Source: an uncultured Fibrobacter sp.
Lineage (GTDB): Bacteria > Fibrobacterota > Fibrobacteria > Fibrobacterales > Fibrobacteraceae
Assembly: GCA_934691725.1 (NCBI GenBank)
Contig: CAKUTF010000024.1
Span: forward strand, 1-43,449
Reading direction: 5' to 3'
DNA length: 43,449 nt
Numbering within the stretch: position 1 is the stretch's first letter; every line of letters begins with the position of its first letter. The notes beneath the pieces were generated by a model. That model made no database searches and was not told where the DNA came from. It was given only the letters and a program-made list of their open reading frames with translations. The translations under genes and the position numbers were made by a program. This document shows, piece after piece, positions 34,930 through 43,134 of this stretch.

Positions 34930-36209
34930 CGAATGAAAATTCCTGGTGGAAACGGGCGCTCAAGGTTTTGCCCGGCGGCGTGGACTCTCCTGTGCGTGCC
35001 TTTGGCGGTGTCGGCGGGGAACCCGTCTTTGTCAAGCGGGCGAGCGGTCCTTTTCTCTATTCGGACGATGGACGTGAATTGGTCGATTTTATCGGTTCGT
35101 GGGGACCGATGATTCTCGGGCATAATCCGCCGGAAGTCATCGAAGCGCTTCGCGAAGAACTTTCGCGCGGCCTGAGCTTTGGGATGGGGACGGATATCGA
35201 AGTGGAACTCGCCGAATTCATCCTTTCGAAAATTCCCGGCATGGAAAAAATCCGCCTGGTGAACTCGGGTACGGAAGCGACGATGAGCGCTATTCGCGTA
35301 GCGCGCGGAGCGACCGGTCGAAACAAGATTGTCAAGTTCCGCGGCTGCTACCACGGGCATGGGGATTCCTTTTTAATCCAGGCGGGTTCCGGTGCGCTGA
35401 CACATGGGACTCCCAGTTCTCTTGGCGTCACTCCGGGCGTTGCCGAGGATACGCTCGTCGCGGACTACAACCACAAGGAACAGGTCGAAGCTCTCTTTCT
35501 CGCCCATCCGACAGAAATCGCTGCGGTCATCGTGGAACCTGTCGCCGGCAACATGGGCTGCGTTCCGCCGAAGGAAGGCTTCCTTTCCGGGCTTCGGGAA
35601 CTGTGCGACAGGTTCGGAGCGGTCCTTATCTTTGACGAAGTGATGACGGGGTTCCGCGTATCGAACGGCGGAGCCGCAAAGCGTTTCGGCGTTATTCCGG
35701 ACATGATTACGCTCGGAAAAATCGTCGGCGGGGGAATGCCGCTCGCCGCTTACAGCGGAAAGGAATCCCTGATGCGGAATGTCAGCCCGGAGGGAAAGGT
35801 CTATCAGGCGGGAACGCTTTCCGGTAACCCGATGGCGGTGACCGCGGGCCTTGCGCAGCTCCGGCTTTTGTACAGATTAAATCCCTGGGACGCGCTCGAA
35901 CGGAAGGGCGAATTTCTCGCCGGGGGAATTCGGAAGGCTGCGGATGCGGCGGGAGTTCCGCTCCAGGTGAACCGGGTCGCTTCGATGTTCACCGTCTTTT
36001 TTTCCGAAAATCCTGTCGAGGATACGGAAACGGCCCTTGCCGCGGACACAAAACGCTTTGCTTCCTTTTTCCATGCGATGCTTGAACAGAATATCCTCTT
36101 TCCGCCGTCCCAGTTCGAAACGACTTTTATCGGCAATTCCCATTCGGATGAAATTCTCGAAAGGACCGCTTTCGCGGCGAAGATTGCGTTTGAAAGGATG
36201 AAGCCATGA
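34926..36209 (+). CDS. hemL: Glutamate-1-semialdehyde 2,1-aminomutase
   Basis: A 427-residue PLP enzyme that converts glutamate-1-semialdehyde to 5-aminolevulinate, the first committed haem/corrinoid precursor in the C5 pathway. Motifs: LPGGVDSPVRAFGGVGGEP at the N-terminus, VNSGTEATMSAIRVARG, GCYHGHGDSFL, FDEVMTGFR, and TLGKIVGGGMP with the PLP lysine. Length is normal for the family. ATGA overlaps tie it to the AlgJ-like gene upstream and the PmbA-like gene downstream. No other tetrapyrrole gene is in the window. Confidence 0.96.
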   Translation: MTNENSWWKRALKVLPGGVDSPVRAFGGVGGEPVFVKRASGPFLYSDDGRELVDFIGSWGPMILGHNPPEVIEALREELSRGLSFGMGTDIEVELAEFILSKIPGMEKIRLVNSGTEATMSAIRVARGATGRNKIVKFRGCYHGHGDSFLIQAGSGALTHGTPSSLGVTPGVAEDTLVADYNHKEQVEALFLAHPTEIAAVIVEPVAGNMGCVPPKEGFLSGLRELCDRFGAVLIFDEVMTGFRVSNGGAAKRFGVIPDMITLGKIVGGGMPLAAYSGKESLMRNVSPEGKVYQAGTLSGNPMAVTAGLAQLRLLYRLNPWDALERKGEFLAGGIRKAADAAGVPLQVNRVASMFTVFFSENPVEDTETALAADTKRFASFFHAMLEQNILFPPSQFETTFIGNSHSDEILERTAFAAKIAFERMKP

Positions 36210-37534
36210 GGATTACGGAAGCGGTACAGTTCCTGTCCGAGGAAGCGAAAAAGTCGGCGACATCCTTTGACATCGTCGCGGGGCATTCGAAATCCGAAGG
36301 CGTTTCGGTCTTCAAGGGAAAAGTCCAGAATACGGAAATCTCCGAATCGGTCGGGGTGGGCATTCGGGCGTTCAAGGGGGAAAAACCCGGCTACGCCTAT
36401 ACGGAACGCCTGACCGAAACCGCCTTGCGCCAGGCGTTGAAGGATGCGCTTTTGCACACGGCCTTTACGAAGCCTCTTCCCGTCCGGCTTCCTCTGCCGG
36501 AAAATCGCCCGCTTCGGAAGCTGCCCTATAACCCGGGCCTAAAGGATGTGACGCTTTCGCAGATGGCGGACCTTTCCATGGAAATCGAAAACCGCTGCTT
36601 TGAACTCTCGAAAGAGGTGACGAACGTGCCTTATCTCGGAACCCAGAAGGACGAAAGCTTCACCGTCTTCGCTAATTCGAACGGCGTCTATTCCGAACGG
36701 CGTGAAAACGGAATCGGAGCCGGCGCGGGAGTCGTCGCGGAACGCGGAAATTCCAAGAAGCTAGGCGGCTACGACCAGAACGCGCTTTCCTTTTCGGAAC
36801 TTTCGGCGGAAAAAATCGCGCAGAAATCCGTGGAACGCGCGAGGGAGCTTTTGAACCCTTCGAAAATATCCGGCGGAAAGATGCCGGTAGTCTTGTCGGA
36901 GCGTGTCGCCGGGCAAATCATCGGGATGTATGCGTCGTCGTTCTTTGCGGAACAGGTCCAGAAAGGGCAGTCTCGCTTGCAGGGACGGCTCGGGACGAAA
37001 ATCGCGGGAGCGAACTTTTCCCTCTACTCCGACCCGACCCGCGAAGATCTTCCTGCGGTAAAGACCTTTGACAGCGAAGGGACTTTTGCGGACCGGGTGG
37101 CCGTCGTAAAGGATGGCGTCCTGGAGGATTTGCTCTACAATCTGGAAACGGCGGCTGTCGCCGGGCGGGCGAGCAACGGCTGCGCGGCGCGTTCCTATTC
37201 GGGAAAGGTCGGCACTTCCTTTTCGAACCTGGTCGTGCTTCCCGGTGGGCGGACGACCGAGGAACTTCTTTCGCTTTTTCCCCGGTGCCTTTTGGTACTT
37301 CGACTCGAAGGAAATTCCGGTTGCAGCGCGGTCAGCGGCGAAATGAGTATCGGTGTGCAGGGAATGTACGTGGAAAACGGGAAAATCCTGCATCCGGTGG
37401 AAGGGGCTACGCTCAGCGCGAACTTCATCGACTTGCTCGAAACGCTTGTCGCCGTCGGATCCGAATATCCGGACGCCTATACGACTCTCCAGGTACCGGC
37501 TCTCGCCTTTCCCGAGATTTCCGTTTCGAACTGA
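36206..37534 (+). CDS. pmbA: TldE/PmbA-family metalloprotease subunit
   Basis: A 442-residue member of the TldD/PmbA family. GHSKSEGVSVFKGKVQNTEI, VGVGIRAFKGEKPGYAYTE, SNGVYSERRENGIGAGAG, VVLSERVAGQIIGMYASSFF, FDSEGTFADR and GEMSIGVQGMYVENGK follow the family order. It lacks an HExxxH zinc motif, which places it on the TldE/PmbA (non-catalytic) side. TldE works with TldD to degrade peptides and mature microcin-type precursors, but no tldD lies nearby. Last gene of the tightly overlapping trio starting at 33490. Confidence 0.9.
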   Translation: MRITEAVQFLSEEAKKSATSFDIVAGHSKSEGVSVFKGKVQNTEISESVGVGIRAFKGEKPGYAYTERLTETALRQALKDALLHTAFTKPLPVRLPLPENRPLRKLPYNPGLKDVTLSQMADLSMEIENRCFELSKEVTNVPYLGTQKDESFTVFANSNGVYSERRENGIGAGAGVVAERGNSKKLGGYDQNALSFSELSAEKIAQKSVERARELLNPSKISGGKMPVVLSERVAGQIIGMYASSFFAEQVQKGQSRLQGRLGTKIAGANFSLYSDPTREDLPAVKTFDSEGTFADRVAVVKDGVLEDLLYNLETAAVAGRASNGCAARSYSGKVGTSFSNLVVLPGGRTTEELLSLFPRCLLVLRLEGNSGCSAVSGEMSIGVQGMYVENGKILHPVEGATLSANFIDLLETLVAVGSEYPDAYTTLQVPALAFPEISVSN

Positions 37535-37554
37535 ATTGTCAAATTTTTGTAAAA

Positions 37555-37601
37555 ATGCATCCGACTTCTTTTTTTTGAAACCGGAATTTTGGACGATGCA
37601 T
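37555..37601. promoter_or_regulatory. Inverted repeat before the RND operon (candidate operator)
   Basis: ATGCATC (37555-37561) and GATGCAT (37595-37601) are a perfect 7-bp inverted repeat separated by 33 bases in the gap before the adaptor gene. It could be a pair of half-sites or a weak hairpin. Confidence 0.3.
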
Positions 37602-37645
37602 CTAAAAGGCAAAGAATATCGAAAATGAATTTTACAAGGTGAACG

Positions 37646-38731
37646 ATGAAGAAGTTTTCCATTTTGGCGGTGTCATTTCTGGCTACTTTACTTTTCGCCT
37701 GTTCCTCTTCGGAAAGTGCGGAAACACCGAAATCGAAAGGAACTCCGGCGCGGGAGGCGCGCACGCTTCGCGTCTCGGGATATATCGCAAGGCCGGATTC
37801 GACGACGGGGACGTATTCCGCAAGCGGCGAACTTGTCGCGAAAAACCGTGTGGATCTCAAGACGGAAACTTCGGGAAGGCTTGTAAAGCTCTATGCTTCC
37901 GACGGAGCGCGCGTTTCGAAGGGAGCCTTGCTAGCGAAGCTCGACGATTCCGAGTTGCGCGCCAATTTAAAAAGCGCAAACGCGACGCTTGAACTGGCGA
38001 AAAAGAAGGAATCCCGCACACGCGCCCTCTTTGAAAAGGACGGGGCGACCGCCGAGGAACTGGAATCCGCGGAAAATGCCGTCAAGCAGGCGGAAGCTTC
38101 GAAGGAACTTCTCGAAGCGCAGATTTCAAAGACGGAACTTCGGGCGCCGTTTTCGGGAAAACTCGGCGTAATCCGGGTTTCGGAAGGCGCCTATATGACA
38201 TCGGGAGCGGAACTTTCGAGCCTGGTGGATTCGAAGGAACTCTGGACGGAGTTTGAACTTCCGCAGCGCTATTCCCGCACCCTTTCGGACGGGGACCTGG
38301 TGGAACTTGTCGATAGCGAGCTGGGGACACGCATCGAAGCGAAAGTCCGCTTTCTGGATTCGGAACTTTCGAGTACGAGCCGCACGCGAAAGATCCGGGC
38401 GATTTTGAAAAATCCTGACGGGAAGTTTATTGCTGGTTCCTTTGTCCGGGTAAATCTCGTGTTCGGGAAAGGTTCGGAAACCGGGATGCCGATTCCGTCC
38501 GAGGCGATAACGCTCGATGCAAGCGGCGCATACGTCTATGTTGTGAAAGGCGGCAAGGCGGAGCAGGTCTATGTGGAAACCGGGCTTCGGACGCCGATAA
38601 CGGTCAATATCCTCCGGGGACTTTCGGCTGGGGACACGGTAATCGTATCCGGCCTGATGAGCGTGCGTAACGGGATGAACGTCGTGGTGAAGGAAATCAA
38701 CAACAACATGAGTTACGAGGCGCACGAATGA
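37646..38731 (+). CDS. RND efflux periplasmic adaptor lipoprotein (HlyD/AcrA family)
   Basis: A 361-residue membrane-fusion protein. The signal FSILAVSFLATLLFAC has a lipobox cysteine. GTYSASGELVAKNRVDLKTE and GRLVKLYASDGARVSKGALL form the lipoyl/barrel-sandwich half-motifs. A coiled-coil hairpin spans about 105-165 (ELAKKKESRTRALFEKDGA and after), and KTELRAPFSGKLGVIRVSEG returns to the lipoyl domain. Beta-barrel and membrane-proximal domains follow. It links the inner-membrane pump to the outer-membrane channel. Its stop overlaps the permease ATG (ATGA at 38728), so stoichiometry is likely coupled. Confidence 0.92.
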   Translation: MKKFSILAVSFLATLLFACSSSESAETPKSKGTPAREARTLRVSGYIARPDSTTGTYSASGELVAKNRVDLKTETSGRLVKLYASDGARVSKGALLAKLDDSELRANLKSANATLELAKKKESRTRALFEKDGATAEELESAENAVKQAEASKELLEAQISKTELRAPFSGKLGVIRVSEGAYMTSGAELSSLVDSKELWTEFELPQRYSRTLSDGDLVELVDSELGTRIEAKVRFLDSELSSTSRTRKIRAILKNPDGKFIAGSFVRVNLVFGKGSETGMPIPSEAITLDASGAYVYVVKGGKAEQVYVETGLRTPITVNILRGLSAGDTVIVSGLMSVRNGMNVVVKEINNNMSYEAHE

Positions 38732-41700
38732 GCTTTTCGACTCTTTCTATCCGCCGCCCGGTGCTGATGACGGTCCTCGCCCTAGGCATCGTCCTCATCG
38801 GGGCTTTTGGAGCGATGAATCTCGGAATCCGCGAATACCCGAACGTCGATTCTCCGATTATCACGGTGCGGACAAGCTATTCGGGGGCGAACGCCGCCGT
38901 TGTCGAAACGGAAGTCACCGAAATCCTCGAAGCGTCCATCAATAGCGCAGCGGGCATCAAGTCCCTCACATCGACAAGCTCCGACGGCAGCTCCACGATC
39001 CGCGCCGAGTTCGAAGTGGGAACCGACCTGGAAGCTGCCGCAAACGATATCCGCGACCGTGTCTCCCGTGTAGAGAGAAAACTTCCCGACGCAGCGGACG
39101 CGCCTGTCGTGTACAAGTCCGACTCCGATTCAGACCCGATTCTCATCGCGAGTCTTCTTTCGGACGTGCGCGACGCGATGGAACTTTCGGAGATTGCGTC
39201 GAACCAGGTGAAGGAACGCTTGCAGACAATTCCCGGCGTCTCGGAAGTGAATCTCTGGGGCGAAAAGACTCCGGTCGTGAGGCTTTGGCTCGATCCGCTC
39301 CGCATGAGGGCTCTGGGGGTGACCGCATCGGAAATTTCGGCTGCGCTTTCCAAAGAAAACGAGGAGCTTCCCGCGGGAAAAATCGAAGGGCAGGCGACGG
39401 ATCTTTCCGTCCGCACGCTCGGGCGCTTGGCGACCCCGACGGATTTCAATTCGGTTCCGGTCAAGGTGGCGTCGGACGGCTCCATCATCCGGATTGCGGA
39501 CGTGGCGACAGTACACTATGAACCGAAGGATACGCGCACCGGCTTCAAGCGGAACGGGAAGAACGTAATAGCGATAGCCCTCATCGCGCAACCCGGGACG
39601 AACCACGTGGCAATCGCGGATGAATTTTACAAGCGCATCGAGGACATCCGCCGGGACTTGCCGTCGGACATCCGGATTCTGAGCGGCATGGATTCTTCGG
39701 TGAACATCCGCTCTTCCATCCGGGAAGTCATCGAAACGATTTTCGTTTCTTTTCTTCTCGTCGTCGCCGTGATTTTTCTCTTTTTGCGCGAAGCCCGCTC
39801 GACGCTTATCCCGATGGTCGTCATCCCGGTTTCGATTATCGGGAGCTTCTTTGTGCTGTATCTCTTCGGTTTTTCGATTAACGTGCTGACGCTCCTCGCG
39901 ATGGTCCTTGCGATTGGGCTTGTCGTCGATGATGCTATCGTGATCGTGGAAAATATCTACCAGAAGATCGAACGCAGGATGTCTCCGCAGGCGGCTGCCG
40001 TCGCCGGGACGAACGAAATTTTCTTTGCGGTTATCGCAACGTCCGTCGTGCTGATGGCGGTGTTCGTTCCGATGCTTGCGCTCGGCGGGACGACCGGGCT
40101 TCTCTTTCGGGAATTTGTGGCGGTCATGATAGGAACGGTCGTGATTTCAACGTTTTGCGCGCTCACGCTTTCGCCGATGCTCTGTTCGAAAATTTTGCGG
40201 GCGCAGAAGAAAGGCGCGTTCTACCGGAAAACGGAACCTTTTTTCGAAAGGCTCAACCGGATTTACGATAAGCTTTTGAGTTCCTTTTTGCGTGTCCGCG
40301 GCGCTATTTTTGTGATAGTTCCGGCACTTCTTTTTGCCGCCTATTACTGTTTTACGCATCTTTCGAGCGAAATGGCTCCTCTTGAAGACAGCAACATGTT
40401 CATGGTGAACATTTCCGCGCCGGAAGGGACGGGGCTTGCGCAGACAAAAAAGATGACCGAAGCGTTTGTGGAAGAGATGACCGCCCTGATGGATTCTTCG
40501 GAATACGAGGAAATCCAGGCCGGAGCGCGTTCCGGCGGAAGCGCCATGATCCGGGTGACGCTTACGAGCGACAAGACAAAACGCCGTCCACAAAGCGAAA
40601 TCGCGCGGGCCGTGCAGGTTCTCGGAGCGAGCTATCCCGATTTGCGCGTGATGGTCTTTGAACCGCAGAGCATCAGCACGGGCCGTGGCGGGCTTCCGAT
40701 ACAGTTCGTCTTGCAGGCGAGCGACCTGGAAACGCTCCGCGATCTGCTGCCGAAGTTCACTGCCGAAGCGGAAAACAGCCCGGTCTTCAGCGTTGTCAAT
40801 TCGAATCTGAAATTTACGAAGCCCGAACTCCATGTGGAAATCTTGCGGGAAAAGGCCCACGACCAGGGCGTTTCCGTCGATGACATCGCCAAGGCGGTCG
40901 CGCTTTCGATGGGCGACCAGACTTACGGGGAGTTTTACAGGGAAGGTCGCCAGTACGACATCATCGGAGCGGTTCCGTATGAATACCGCGCATCGCCGTC
41001 AAGGCTAGAAGAACTCAGCGTGCGAAACTCTTCCGGGGAAATGCTTTCGGTCTCGAACTTCATCACCTACCGTGAAAAATCCGCTTCGCCCTCTCTTCCG
41101 CGGTATAACCGTTTTAGCGCGGCGACCGTTTCCGCGGGGCTCATGCCCGGGATGACGGTGGGCGACGGAGTAGCCGAAATGCGGCGGATTGCGCACAAGG
41201 TAATTCCCGATTCGCTGAACATCCAGACGGAACTTTCCGGTTCTTCAAAGGAATACGAGGAAAGTTCGTCGGGGCTTTATATCGTGTTTCTGCTGGCGCT
41301 CGCCTGCATTTTCCTTGTTCTCGCGGGGCAGTTCGAAAGTTTCCGTTCGCCGTTTGTCACGTTCTTTACGGTGCCGCTTTCGATTGCCGGAGCGGTAGTT
41401 TCGCTCTATCTCTTCGGGCAGACGCTGAACATCTTTAGCGAAATCGCGCTGATTCTCCTGATCGGGCTTGTGACGAAAAACGGGATTCTGATTGTGGAAT
41501 TTGCAAACCAGGTCGCCGAGCGTACCGGCTGCTCGCGCCTCGCCGCGGCGAAGAAAGCGGCCCGCTTGCGCTTCCGCCCGATTCTCATGACGAGCTTCTC
41601 GACCGTTCTCGGCGCGGTCCCCCTGATTCTCACCGGGACTCCGAGCCGCGTCGCGATGGGCATCACCATCGTGTGCGGGCTTTCGTTTGCCACGTTCCTC

Positions 41701-43134
41701 ACGCTCTTTGTCGTTCCCGCAGCCTATTCCTTCTTTGCCGGGAAGCCCGCGAAGCGGATTTCCCTCGACCCGGGAGAGAAAATCTTTTCGGGAGCGAAGC
41801 GTCCTGTTTCCGCCGGTTTCCTGCTGTTTGCCTTGGGATCGTTCCTTTTTCCGCAGACGGCAAGTGCGCTTTCTCCAGGCGAGGCGGTCCGCATTGCGTT
41901 AGAAAAAAATCCTTCAGCGCTCCTTTCCGAGGAAAATGTCAAAAGCGCCGAGTCGGGCGTGAAAAGTTCCCGCAAGGGGTTGCTTCCTACGGTGGATCTT
42001 TCGCTTTCGCGCTACTACACTTATGGCAACGAATATTCCCGGTCGCAGTCCGGGGTGAAGACGGATATCGATAACGACCTGGGACATAGCGATGCGTTCC
42101 AGTTGGCGGTCAACTATACGGTATTTAACGGATTCGGCGACATTTCGGAACTTCGGGCGAGCAGGGCGCTTGTCGAAAGTTCCAAGGCGGAACTCAGGTC
42201 CGTGCGGGAGGCTACCGCATCGAACGTGCTTCTGTCGTATCTGGATGCCGTGATGGCGAAGGCTTCTCTCGAACTTTCCGATTCGAACCTTTCCGTTTCC
42301 CGTGCGCGGCGGGAACTTTACAGAAACCGCTTCGAAGCGGGAAACGCGACGAGGCTCGACTATATTTCCGCGCAGATGGATTTTGCCGCCGACAGCGCAA
42401 AGAACCTTTCTCTCCGCTCAACGCTTGTCGCATCGATCAGGACTTTAGACGAACTTTTAGGCGGTGGAATCATCGGGAAAACTTCGGACATCCAGGATTC
42501 TTTTGAAATTGACCGGGAACCGTATTGGAAAACGCCGGATGGACTAGAAACGGCGAAGCGGCGCGCTTTTGAAAACAATGCGGAACTTTTTGCAGCGAAG
42601 GCATCCCTGAACTACGCCCAGGTGAACCGGAAAACGGCAAATTCGTCGCTCTACCCGAAACTCGACCTGCACGGTTCCCTGAATGCGACAGCGAGCGCGT
42701 CCGAAAAGGGAAATCCCGAAAAGTCGAACAGGGAATATTTTCGGGTCGGTGCAGCGCTTTCATGGAATCTTTTCAACGGCCTTGCGGATGATGCGAAAAG
42801 GGAAACAGCGAAAATCGCGGAGCGGACCGCGCAGCTCCAGTCGGAAAAAGTCCGCTTGAACGTGGAAATTCGCGTGGCAAATGCCGTGGACGCGCATCTC
42901 CGTGCGCTGGAATCCCTGGGCGTCGCCGAAGGAAACGATTCGCTCGCTCTCGAAATGCTTGGGCTAGGGCGGGAACGCCTCAAGGAAGGGCGTATCACGA
43001 ACTTCGAATTCCGCGAAACGCAGAACCAGTGGCGCAGCGCCCGCGAAGCGCTTCTTTCGGCAAAAGTCGCTACGGCCAAGGCGGAAATCCAGGTGAAGCT
43101 TTTGACGGGGGAAATTTTAGGCGGTAGAAATTAG
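38728..43134 (+). CDS. RND efflux permease fused to a TolC-type outer-membrane channel protein
   Basis: One uninterrupted 1468-residue frame. Residues 1 to about 1010 are an AcrB-like RND pump of the hydrophobe/amphiphile type: SIRRPVLMTVLALGIVLIG at the N-terminus, GLVVDDAIVIVENIY with the proton-relay Asp401-Asp402, and a second half ending LFVVPAAYSFF. A basic linker (about 1012-1026) follows, then a hydrophobic stretch (1027-1042, VSAGFLLFALGSFLF) ending TASA/LSPGEAV, which reads as a normal signal peptide with cleavage after Ala1047. Residues 1048-1468 are a TolC/OEP protein: ALEKNPSALLSEENVKSA, VNYTVFNGFGD, RFEAGNATRLDYISAQ and its duplicate half (LSWNLFNGLAD, RLKEGRITNFEFRETQNQWR). With the adaptor this is a complete tripartite pump in two genes. 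Substrate unknown. Confidence 0.93.
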   Translation: MSFSTLSIRRPVLMTVLALGIVLIGAFGAMNLGIREYPNVDSPIITVRTSYSGANAAVVETEVTEILEASINSAAGIKSLTSTSSDGSSTIRAEFEVGTDLEAAANDIRDRVSRVERKLPDAADAPVVYKSDSDSDPILIASLLSDVRDAMELSEIASNQVKERLQTIPGVSEVNLWGEKTPVVRLWLDPLRMRALGVTASEISAALSKENEELPAGKIEGQATDLSVRTLGRLATPTDFNSVPVKVASDGSIIRIADVATVHYEPKDTRTGFKRNGKNVIAIALIAQPGTNHVAIADEFYKRIEDIRRDLPSDIRILSGMDSSVNIRSSIREVIETIFVSFLLVVAVIFLFLREARSTLIPMVVIPVSIIGSFFVLYLFGFSINVLTLLAMVLAIGLVVDDAIVIVENIYQKIERRMSPQAAAVAGTNEIFFAVIATSVVLMAVFVPMLALGGTTGLLFREFVAVMIGTVVISTFCALTLSPMLCSKILRAQKKGAFYRKTEPFFERLNRIYDKLLSSFLRVRGAIFVIVPALLFAAYYCFTHLSSEMAPLEDSNMFMVNISAPEGTGLAQTKKMTEAFVEEMTALMDSSEYEEIQAGARSGGSAMIRVTLTSDKTKRRPQSEIARAVQVLGASYPDLRVMVFEPQSISTGRGGLPIQFVLQASDLETLRDLLPKFTAEAENSPVFSVVNSNLKFTKPELHVEILREKAHDQGVSVDDIAKAVALSMGDQTYGEFYREGRQYDIIGAVPYEYRASPSRLEELSVRNSSGEMLSVSNFITYREKSASPSLPRYNRFSAATVSAGLMPGMTVGDGVAEMRRIAHKVIPDSLNIQTELSGSSKEYEESSSGLYIVFLLALACIFLVLAGQFESFRSPFVTFFTVPLSIAGAVVSLYLFGQTLNIFSEIALILLIGLVTKNGILIVEFANQVAERTGCSRLAAAKKAARLRFRPILMTSFSTVLGAVPLILTGTPSRVAMGITIVCGLSFATFLTLFVVPAAYSFFAGKPAKRISLDPGEKIFSGAKRPVSAGFLLFALGSFLFPQTASALSPGEAVRIALEKNPSALLSEENVKSAESGVKSSRKGLLPTVDLSLSRYYTYGNEYSRSQSGVKTDIDNDLGHSDAFQLAVNYTVFNGFGDISELRASRALVESSKAELRSVREATASNVLLSYLDAVMAKASLELSDSNLSVSRARRELYRNRFEAGNATRLDYISAQMDFAADSAKNLSLRSTLVASIRTLDELLGGGIIGKTSDIQDSFEIDREPYWKTPDGLETAKRRAFENNAELFAAKASLNYAQVNRKTANSSLYPKLDLHGSLNATASASEKGNPEKSNREYFRVGAALSWNLFNGLADDAKRETAKIAERTAQLQSEKVRLNVEIRVANAVDAHLRALESLGVAEGNDSLALEMLGLGRERLKEGRITNFEFRETQNQWRSAREALLSAKVATAKAEIQVKLLTGEILGGRN

